Under the pieces are notes generated by a model. That model searched no databases, was not told the DNA's origin, and worked only from the letters and a program-made list of their open reading frames with translations. Positions 1-4,614 of a stretch of 5,422 nucleotides of DNA are shown here, one piece after another. The stretch's first letter is position 1; every line of letters begins with the position of its first letter. The DNA lies in assembly GCA_937927695.1 (NCBI GenBank), contig CALBRU010000326.1:1-5422 (forward strand), given 5' to 3'. Position numbers and translations under genes: made by a program. The DNA is from an uncultured Thiomonas sp. (GTDB taxonomy: Bacteria > Pseudomonadota > Gammaproteobacteria > Burkholderiales > Burkholderiaceae_C).

Positions 1-628
1 GTTGATCGCAGGCGAAGGCGGCAGCTTCACCGCGGGCAACGATCTGCAGGACTTTCTCTCGGCGCCGCCGCAGGGTGAGGACGCGCCGGTGCTGCAGTTT
101 TTGCGCCATCTCGCCGGGCTGGACAAGCCGCTGGTCGCAGCCGCCCAAGGCTTTGCCGTCGGCGTGGGCACAACGCTGCTGATGCATTGCGATCTGGTCT
201 ATGCCGCCGATGACGCGCAGTTCGTTCTGCCCTTTGTGCATCTGGGTCTGTGCCCCGAGGCGGCGTCCAGCCTGCTGCTGCCGCAGATCGCCGGTTACCA
301 GCGCGCAGCGGAAAAGCTTTTGCTGGGCGAACCGTTCGACGCCACCGAGGCTTTGAACATGGGACTGGTCAACCGCGTGCTGCCTGCAGAAAATCTGCGT
401 GAATTTGCCGTGGCGCAGGCCGAAAAATTCTCTCGTCTGCCTGCGCCCTCGGTGCGGGCGACCAAGCGTCTGCTCAAAGGTCTGGGAGATCAGGGGCCGC
501 AGGCGGTGCTGGCGCGCATGCGCTCGGAAGAGGCGGTGTTTCAGGCGCTGCTTGGGGCGCCGGCCGCGCGTGAGGCGATGATGGCCTTCCTGCAAAAACG
601 CAAGCCGGACTTTTCGTCCATCACCTGA
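1..628 (+). CDS. Enoyl-CoA hydratase/isomerase family protein, 5'-truncated by window edge
   Basis: This is the C-terminal ~208 residues of a crotonase-superfamily protein, which acts on acyl-CoA thioesters in fatty-acid or related beta-oxidation in the cytoplasm. The reading frame is open to the left edge. The TTG at position 2 is most likely an internal Leu of the usual strand before GGSFTAGNDL, so the true start lies outside the window. Visible family marks, numbered from that codon, are the first oxyanion-hole segment SFTAGNDL (residues 8-15), the second oxyanion segment AAAQGFAVGVG (46-56), and LGLCPEAASS (81-90). Glu86 in the last segment sits where delta3-delta2-enoyl-CoA isomerases of the PECI type carry their single catalytic acid. 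The following GYQRAAEKLLLGEPFDATEALNMGLVNRV is typical of the family. An isomerase or a single-acid hydratase is therefore more likely than a classical two-Glu crotonase, but the substrate cannot be told. It ends 9 bp from the convergent trmL stop. Confidence 0.88.
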   Translation, partial: LIAGEGGSFTAGNDLQDFLSAPPQGEDAPVLQFLRHLAGLDKPLVAAAQGFAVGVGTTLLMHCDLVYAADDAQFVLPFVHLGLCPEAASSLLLPQIAGYQRAAEKLLLGEPFDATEALNMGLVNRVLPAENLREFAVAQAEKFSRLPAPSVRATKRLLKGLGDQGPQAVLARMRSEEAVFQALLGAPAAREAMMAFLQKRKPDFSSIT

Positions 629-637
629 ATCGGTCGA

Positions 638-1108
638 TCAAACGCCACCGGCGTAGCCGTTCTGCCGCCAGGCTTCGAACACGGCGACAGCCACCGAGTT
701 CGACAGGTTGAGGCTGCGCTGGCCTTCGCGCATGGGCAGGCGCAGTCGTTGCGTCGGGGCGAATTGCTCGCGCACTGCATCGGACAGGCCGCGAGTTTCG
801 GCGCCGAAGACAAAACAATCGCCCGGCTCGAAGCGCACGGAACCGATCAGCCGACTGCCGCGCGTAGTGAAAGCGAACAGGCGCTCCGGGCTTGGTTGCA
901 GCGTTTGAATCAACGCGTCCCAACTGACGTGGGTTTGCAGCGTGGCATATTCGTGATAGTCGAGCCCGGCGCGGCGGAGCTGTTTGTCATCCAGCGAAAA
1001 ACCCAGCGGTTCAACCAGGTGCAGGGTGCAGCCGGTATTGGCGCACAGGCGGATGACGTTGCCGGTGTTGGGCGGAATTTCGGGCTCGACAAGAACGATG
1101 TGGAACAT
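638..1108 (-). CDS. trmL: tRNA (cytidine(34)-2'-O)-methyltransferase TrmL
   Basis: TrmL is a small SPOUT-class (trefoil-knot) methyltransferase that uses SAM to 2'-O-methylate the wobble nucleotide of tRNA-Leu isoacceptors (cytidine or carboxymethylaminomethyl-uridine at position 34). The 156-residue product matches the length of E. coli TrmL/YibK (157 aa). All three SPOUT motifs are visible: PEIPPNTGNVIRLCANTG (residues 9-26, with N14 and R20), FGAETRGLS (101-109), and the knot-forming LPMREGQRSLNLSNS (124-138, with S132, N134, N137). RRAGLDYHEY (45-54) is also characteristic. The frame is open for 39 codons further upstream, but that part overlaps comF and is unlike the family. The ATG at 1108 begins exactly at the conserved MFHIVLVEPE, so I chose it. 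No clear Shine-Dalgarno precedes it. It lies 28 bp downstream of comF on the same strand, so the two are probably co-transcribed, possibly with translational coupling. Confidence 0.95.
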   Translation of the reverse strand: MFHIVLVEPEIPPNTGNVIRLCANTGCTLHLVEPLGFSLDDKQLRRAGLDYHEYATLQTHVSWDALIQTLQPSPERLFAFTTRGSRLIGSVRFEPGDCFVFGAETRGLSDAVREQFAPTQRLRLPMREGQRSLNLSNSVAVAVFEAWRQNGYAGGV

Positions 1109-1136
1109 GGGTCGCAATACGGAGATCAGCGGAACA

Positions 1137-1856
1137 TCAGGGGGTGGAATTGCGGGGAGTGCGCAAGGCGATGGCGACCCAGACCGCAGCGGCGCCCTGG
1201 CGCAGCAGCACCCGGGTGGCTTCATGCAGCGTGGCGCCGGAGGTCATCACATCGTCCACCAACAGCAGGGTCTGGCCATCCCAGCGGGTATCGCAGGCGT
1301 AGGCGCCGCGGATGTTGCGGCTGCGCGCGTCCAGCGGCAGGCTGCTTTGCGCGGCGCTATGCCGCAGCCGCTGCAGCGCGTAGGCATCGCCAGGGCGGTT
1401 CAGCGTGGCAGCGATGCGTCGCGCCATTTCCCACGCGGGGTTGAAGCCGCGCTCCAGCAGGCGCTCGCGCGAAAGCGGTATGGGCAGAATGTGGTCGGGT
1501 AGCGGCATGTCGGCTTGTGCCCAGCGCGCACCGAGCAGGTCGCCAAACCAGCGGCCCAGCGCGGGTTCTGCGCCGAACTTCATGCGCAGAATGAACTGAT
1601 CGTTGGGAAATCGATAGTCGCCCAGCGCCAGGGCGCCCGCCCACAGCGGGGGATGGAGCAGACACTGGCCGCAGACCTGCCTCTCTTGCGCTACCGCCAC
1701 CGCGCAGCGCGGGCAGCGTGGACGCAGGGGCAGATCTTCATGCAGGCAATCGTCGCACAGCGGCTGACTGCTGCGCGCGTCGCAATGGGCGCAGCGACCG
1801 GGCCAGAGCGCAGACCAGCGCGAAGCAGGCAAAATAGGACGCTCAAGTGCGGACAT
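1137..1856 (-). CDS. comF: ComF family protein (phosphoribosyltransferase-fold, DNA uptake)
   Basis: This is a 239-aa ComF/GntX-family protein. In naturally competent bacteria, family members are needed for moving transformed DNA across the inner membrane; the biochemical activity is not settled. The N-terminus carries four CxxC pairs: C22/C25, C34/C37, C48/C51 and C62/C65. This is a double zinc-ribbon arrangement. The C-terminal domain is a type I phosphoribosyltransferase fold. Its marks are LPIPLSRERLLERGFN (124-139), QSSLPLDARSRNIRGAY (170-186) and the PRPP-binding loop LLLVDDVMTSGAT (197-209). The length is normal for the family. One small difference is Pro140 after RGFN, where Gln is common. 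The ATG at 1856 gives a normal N-terminus; no convincing ribosome site precedes it. It is first in a leftward pair with trmL and divergent from bioC. The gene alone does not prove competence, because GntX-like homologues occur in non-competent species. Confidence 0.93.
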   Translation of the reverse strand: MSALERPILPASRWSALWPGRCAHCDARSSQPLCDDCLHEDLPLRPRCPRCAVAVAQERQVCGQCLLHPPLWAGALALGDYRFPNDQFILRMKFGAEPALGRWFGDLLGARWAQADMPLPDHILPIPLSRERLLERGFNPAWEMARRIAATLNRPGDAYALQRLRHSAAQSSLPLDARSRNIRGAYACDTRWDGQTLLLVDDVMTSGATLHEATRVLLRQGAAAVWVAIALRTPRNSTP

Positions 1857-1862
1857 CGCCGC

Positions 1863-1868
1863 ACTATA
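1863..1868 (-). promoter_or_regulatory. Possible -10 element for comF (near-leaderless)
   Basis: Read on the minus strand, this is TATAGT, one mismatch from the sigma70 -10 consensus, ending 6 bp before the comF ATG. A start site about 7 nt downstream would coincide with the start codon, giving a leaderless or nearly leaderless mRNA. That would fit the missing Shine-Dalgarno. However, no recognisable -35 hexamer sits at 16-18 bp (GGCGAC at 17 bp), so this may be chance. Confidence 0.25.
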
Positions 1869-1908
1869 TCGCCCGCGCCAGCGGTGTCGCCGCCTTCGCC
1901 GCAGTCCC

Positions 1909-2862
1909 TTGAATAAGCTGATGGATCGCCCCGATCAACTCCTTGTCGCACAACAACAGGCCCGCTGGCTGGCGGCTGCGGCCTGCGCGCGTGATCGCCT
2001 GGCGCGCTGGCCCGCGCCCTACATCTGGCAGGAAGCCGCGCGCCGCATGGCCGAACGTCTGCCCTTGTTGCGGGCGCAGGCGCAGCGCGTGCTCGACGCG
2101 GGCTGTGCCTGGGGCGATGGGCTCGACTTGCTGCAAAAGCAGTATCCCGCCGCGCTGATTCTGGGCTACGAGCCCTCGCCCCTGCTGGCGCTACAGGCCT
2201 CGAAGCGGTTTGCTCGTGCGGGGCTGGCGCGTTGGTTCGGGCGGCCTAGCCGGGTGCAGGTGCAGGCGGTGGATGCGGCAGACCCCGAATATCCCGCGCA
2301 GGCCGACGTGCTGTGGTCCAACCTCTATCTCGAATGGCACCATGACCGCATGCGGGTGCTCGAAGCCTGGCGGCGGCAGCTTCAGCCCGAAGGGGCGCTG
2401 TTTTTCACCACCTTCGGGCCCGACACGCTCAAGGAGCTTGGCGAGGTATGCCGCACCCTCGGCCATTCCTCGCAGCCCATGGCGTTCACCGACATGCACG
2501 ACCTGGGCGACGAACTGGTGCAGGCCGGTTTTGCCGATCCGGTGATGGATATGGAGATGGTGCGCATGACCTGGCCGTCGGCGCAGGCGGCGCTGACCGA
2601 GCTGCGCGCACTCGGCGCCGTGCCGCACGCCACGCATGCGCGAGGCCTGCGCACGCCGCGGGCCTGGCAGGCGTTGGTCGATGCCCTGAATGCCACAGCG
2701 CAGGCGGATGGCCGCGTCACCCTGACCTTCGAACTGGTCTACGGGCACGCTTTTCGCCCGCGCACCGAGCGGGTACGGGCTGGAGAGGCCACTTTCGGCG
2801 TCGAGCAATTGCGCAACACTGCGCGTCAACCCGGATTGCCGACCCGTATCCATCGGGGCTAA
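1909..2862 (+). CDS. bioC: Malonyl-ACP O-methyltransferase BioC (biotin biosynthesis)
   Basis: BioC methylates the free carboxyl of malonyl-ACP with SAM. This disguises it as a substrate for fatty-acid elongation toward the pimeloyl moiety of biotin. The 317-aa product is a class I Rossmann methyltransferase of the betaproteobacterial type. Motif I is VLDAGCAWGDG (residues 61-71). The acidic end of strand 2 is GYEPS (86-90), and the motif IV region is DVLWSNLYLEW (133-143). FFTTFGPDTLKEL (165-177), TDMHDLGDELVQAGFADPVMDME and the C-terminal LTFELVYGHAFRP are close to BioC proteins of this group. Motif I is unusual: GCAWG replaces GCGxG. The TTG at 1909 is the longest start. The ATG at 1921 (residue 5) is equally plausible, and neither has a clear Shine-Dalgarno. 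No other bio genes are in the window, so the role rests on sequence similarity. A related SAM methyltransferase such as an NDUFAF5-like protein is the main alternative. Confidence 0.85.
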   Translation: MNKLMDRPDQLLVAQQQARWLAAAACARDRLARWPAPYIWQEAARRMAERLPLLRAQAQRVLDAGCAWGDGLDLLQKQYPAALILGYEPSPLLALQASKRFARAGLARWFGRPSRVQVQAVDAADPEYPAQADVLWSNLYLEWHHDRMRVLEAWRRQLQPEGALFFTTFGPDTLKELGEVCRTLGHSSQPMAFTDMHDLGDELVQAGFADPVMDMEMVRMTWPSAQAALTELRALGAVPHATHARGLRTPRAWQALVDALNATAQADGRVTLTFELVYGHAFRPRTERVRAGEATFGVEQLRNTARQPGLPTRIHRG

Positions 2863-2900
2863 AACTGCGACAAATCGTCGCGATGGATGGCGGTCACATA

Positions 2901-2973
2901 GATGGATCAAAATGTAACGCGTCCATCTTGATCTCACGCAAAATCAGATCAACTGATGCCGTGATTTTTGATG
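2901..2973. promoter_or_regulatory. Array of four alternating ATCAA/TTGAT half-sites, putative operator region
   Basis: On the + strand ATCAA occurs at 2906-2910 and 2948-2952, and TTGAT at 2928-2932 and 2968-2972. Orientations alternate, and centres lie 22, 20 and 20 bp apart, about two helical turns. The middle two form a 7-bp inverted repeat, TTGATCT (2928-2934) and AGATCAA (2946-2952), with 11 nt between. A second inverted repeat pairs AAAATCA (2940-2946) with TGATTTT (2962-2968). The last half-site overlaps the -35 hexamer of the promoter at 2968-2996. TTGAT/ATCAA are FNR/ANR-type half-sites, but the normal spacing is 4 bp, so this is not a standard FNR box. The binding protein is unknown, and the regulatory role is inferred from symmetry and position. 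Confidence 0.4.
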
Positions 2974-2996
2974 CGTCATTCTGTCGCACCTATAAT
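2968..2996 (+). promoter_or_regulatory. Sigma70-type promoter for the DUF2244–coxB–ctaD cluster
   Basis: The -35 hexamer is TTGATG (2968-2973, four of six to consensus). The spacer is 17 bp and the -10 is a perfect TATAAT (2991-2996), predicting transcription from about 3002-3004. It is the best promoter match I see in the window. It lies in an AT-richer gap just after bioC and points into the oxidase cluster, leaving a leader of about 60 nt before the ATG at 3062. The -35 overlaps one TTGAT half-site, so a bound regulator there could block or assist polymerase. Confidence 0.7.
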
Positions 2997-3010
2997 CGGT
3001 CACTCATATA

Positions 3011-3042
3011 AACCCGTCATGGCTTGGCTCAGATGCCGGGTT
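3011..3042 (+). other. Inverted repeat in the 5' leader of the oxidase cluster
   Basis: AACCCG (3011-3016) and CGGGTT (3037-3042) are perfect complements separated by 20 nt, lying just downstream of the predicted transcription start. In RNA this could form a 6-bp stem. It has no following T-run, so it is not an intrinsic terminator. It could shape access to the DUF2244 start or be an operator in DNA form. The large loop makes a stable hairpin uncertain. Confidence 0.3.
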
Positions 3043-3061
3043 GTGACCCTGATTGACGCAA

Positions 3062-3619
3062 ATGCACCACGCTGATCTTCCGCAAAGCGCATCCAATCTT
3101 CCGCCGCAGGATGTCCCTGCAGCCGAGGCTGGGGTGGCGCTTGAGCAGTCGTCTGGTCAAGCATCTGATCGGGAGGTGGGCGATGGCTGGATGCGCGACT
3201 GGGTGTTCCGCCGCAACTGTTCCATGTCGCCGCGGCAGCTGATTGTGTTTTATGCCTCGCTGTGTGTGGTGTCGCTGATCGTGGCGTCTATCGCGTGGGA
3301 TGTGGGCGGGTCGCTGGTGTTGCCGTTCACCGGAATTGAGCTGGGGTCGGTGGCGCTGGCGCTGGTGGTGTATGGGCGTCATGCCACGGACCGCGAACGA
3401 GTGCGACTGTCGACCCAGCAGTTGCAGGTCGAGTGGGAAAACGCGGGTGTGGTGCAGTCGGTCAGCTTCAATCCGCATTGGGTGCGGGTGTCGCTGCCAG
3501 AAAGCGGCCTGGTCGAAGTGTCTTCGGCTGGACGCACGGTTTACATCGGCCGGTATTCGCGCCCCGAGCGGCGCGCCGTGCTGGCAAGAGATTTGAGGGC
3601 CGCGCTGCGGGCCCTTTGA
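3062..3619 (+). CDS. DUF2244 domain inner-membrane protein, cytochrome oxidase-linked
   Basis: This 185-aa protein has no established function. It matches the DUF2244 family by the RRNCSMSPRQL segment (residues 50-60 from the ATG) preceding two predicted membrane helices (about 60-79 and 85-104), and by a following soluble C-terminal region rich in beta-type sequence. The first ~44 residues are Ala/Gln/Pro-rich, poorly conserved in character and probably disordered. An in-frame stop at 3050-3052 limits the start to TTG 3053, ATG 3062 or something internal. None of the upstream choices has a Shine-Dalgarno. ATG 3191 gives 142 aa beginning just before the conserved core and has GGGAGGTGGG upstream at 3171-3180, though the spacing is long. 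The gene is first behind the promoter at 2968-2996, 40 bp before coxB. Family members are often beside cytochrome c oxidase genes, so an assembly or accessory role is a reasonable inference only. Confidence 0.78.
   Translation: MHHADLPQSASNLPPQDVPAAEAGVALEQSSGQASDREVGDGWMRDWVFRRNCSMSPRQLIVFYASLCVVSLIVASIAWDVGGSLVLPFTGIELGSVALALVVYGRHATDRERVRLSTQQLQVEWENAGVVQSVSFNPHWVRVSLPESGLVEVSSAGRTVYIGRYSRPERRAVLARDLRAALRAL
3596..3617 (+). terminator. Weak hairpin at the end of the DUF2244 gene, possible attenuator
   Basis: AGGGCC (3596-3601) pairs with GGCCCT (3610-3615) around an 8-nt GC-rich loop, and TTT follows (3615-3617), with another TTTT at 3624-3627. The stem overlaps the DUF2244 stop codon and lies before coxB. 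The T-run is too short for a strong intrinsic terminator. At most it would attenuate read-through or stabilise the 3' end of a processed upstream message. Confidence 0.22.
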
Positions 3620-3659
3620 AGTGTTTTAGGGACGAGACCAATTCTTATAGTGGGGCGAC

Positions 3660-4526
3660 ATGAAAGCAATACATCAAATCCGTCTGGCCACCGCAGCATC
3701 GCTGCTGGGCGTCATGGGCGCGGCCCATGCCGCAGTGGAAAGTCTGCCGGGTGGGCCGCAGGTGCTGGGACTGTATTTCCAGAACCCGGTTTCGCCCATC
3801 GCCAAGCAGGAAAAGTTCCTGATGGACATGATGCTCTGGGTCTGCCTGGGGATCGGTATCGTGGTGTTCGGGGCGATGTTCTATTCGGTTTACAAACACC
3901 GCAAATCCAAGGGCGCCGTGGCGGCCCATTTCCATGAAAGCACCAAGGTCGAGATTGCCTGGACGATCATCCCCATTCTGATCGTGATTGCCATCCTGGT
4001 TCCAGCGACCCGTACCGTGATCGCGCAGGAAAACCACAGCGATTCCTTCATGACCGTCAAGGCGACGGGCGCGCAGTGGAAATGGGGCTACGACTACATG
4101 GCCGGCCCGGGCAAGGGCATTTCTTTCTGGTCCACGCTGACCACGCCTTATTCAGAGATCTACGAAGGCAAGGATTTGCCCAGCAATTTCGTGCTGGCCG
4201 TCGATCACGAACTGGTCGTGCCGGTGGACAAAAAGATCAAGATTGTCACCACCTCGGATGACGTGTTGCACGGTTTCTACGTCAACTCGCTGGGCGTGCA
4301 GATGGATGCCATTCCCGGGTTTGTGCGCTCGACCTGGTTCACCGCCGAGAAAACCGGCACCTACTACGGTCAGTGCGCCCAGATTTGCGGCAAGTATCAC
4401 GCCTTCATGCCCATCGTCATCAAGGTCGTGACCATGCCTGAGTACGAGCAATGGGTTGCGCAGTGGAAAAAGGCGCATCCCGACAGCACCCCGCCGGCCG
4501 ACGGCGCGGCGCCCAGCAAGACCTGA
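3660..4526 (+). CDS. coxB: Cytochrome c oxidase subunit II (CuA subunit)
   Basis: Subunit II accepts electrons from cytochrome c through a binuclear CuA centre on the periplasmic face and passes them to subunit I. The 288-aa product has a signal peptide ending AHA (cleavage after residue 24) and two membrane helices (about 56-78 and 97-121). It also has the aromatic electron-entry segment GAQWKWGYDY (137-146) and a periplasmic cupredoxin domain. CuA ligands are H204, C239, C243, H247 and M250. The residue between the cysteines is Gln241, where most aa3 oxidases have Glu. The segment after H204 reads GFYV, where SWxV-like sequence is usual. There is no CxxCH, so this is not the cytochrome c-fused (caa3) form. 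The tail after residue 270 is Pro/Ala-rich and charged. The ATG at 3660 supplies the signal peptide; only a weak GGGG-containing ribosome site precedes it. The gene lies 40 bp after DUF2244 and 88 bp before ctaD, in one probable operon. Confidence 0.97.
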   Translation: MKAIHQIRLATAASLLGVMGAAHAAVESLPGGPQVLGLYFQNPVSPIAKQEKFLMDMMLWVCLGIGIVVFGAMFYSVYKHRKSKGAVAAHFHESTKVEIAWTIIPILIVIAILVPATRTVIAQENHSDSFMTVKATGAQWKWGYDYMAGPGKGISFWSTLTTPYSEIYEGKDLPSNFVLAVDHELVVPVDKKIKIVTTSDDVLHGFYVNSLGVQMDAIPGFVRSTWFTAEKTGTYYGQCAQICGKYHAFMPIVIKVVTMPEYEQWVAQWKKAHPDSTPPADGAAPSKT

Positions 4527-4602
4527 GCGGGTGTGGTGAGAGACAAACCATAAAAGCAGCCGAGTTTAGAACGAAGTATCAACATTTTCTGGAATGGCAG
4601 GA

Positions 4603-4608
4603 AAGGAA
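4603..4608 (+). promoter_or_regulatory. Ribosome binding site of ctaD
   Basis: AAGGAA lies 6 nt before the ATG at 4615, within a purine-rich run (AGGAAAGGAAAG, 4599-4610). It is the clearest Shine-Dalgarno in the window and fixes the ctaD start. A second AGGA copy sits 4 nt further upstream. The strong site contrasts with weak or absent ones on the other genes, which would suit high output of subunit I. Confidence 0.75.
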
Positions 4609-4614
4609 AGCACT

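Noticed and set aside
642..654. Hairpin ACGCC–ACC–GGCGT near the convergent enoyl-CoA hydratase/trmL ends
   Set aside because: It lies inside the trmL coding end (Gly-Tyr-Ala-Gly-Gly), has only a 3-nt loop and no T-run on either strand; not a convincing bidirectional terminator.
749..1444. Long + strand open frame (231 codons) across trmL and comF
   Set aside because: It is antisense to two well-recognised genes; its translation is Arg/Gly/Ala-rich with no family signature. Long shadow frames are expected in GC-rich DNA.
2865..2883. Hairpin just after bioC: GCGAC (2867-2871) and GTCGC (2877-2881), 5-nt loop
   Set aside because: The stem is short and no T-run follows, so it does not qualify as an intrinsic terminator; it could still be a weak 3'-end structure.
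2191..2937. Long − strand open frame (248 codons) opposite bioC
   Set aside because: It mirrors the bioC codons, has a His/Arg/Gly-rich product without motifs, and its start lies in the promoter region of the opposite strand.
3646..3651. TATAGT just upstream of coxB as a separate promoter
   Set aside because: No -35 match at 16-18 bp, and the predicted start would fall almost on the coxB ATG. Read-through from the promoter at 2968-2996 is a simpler explanation.
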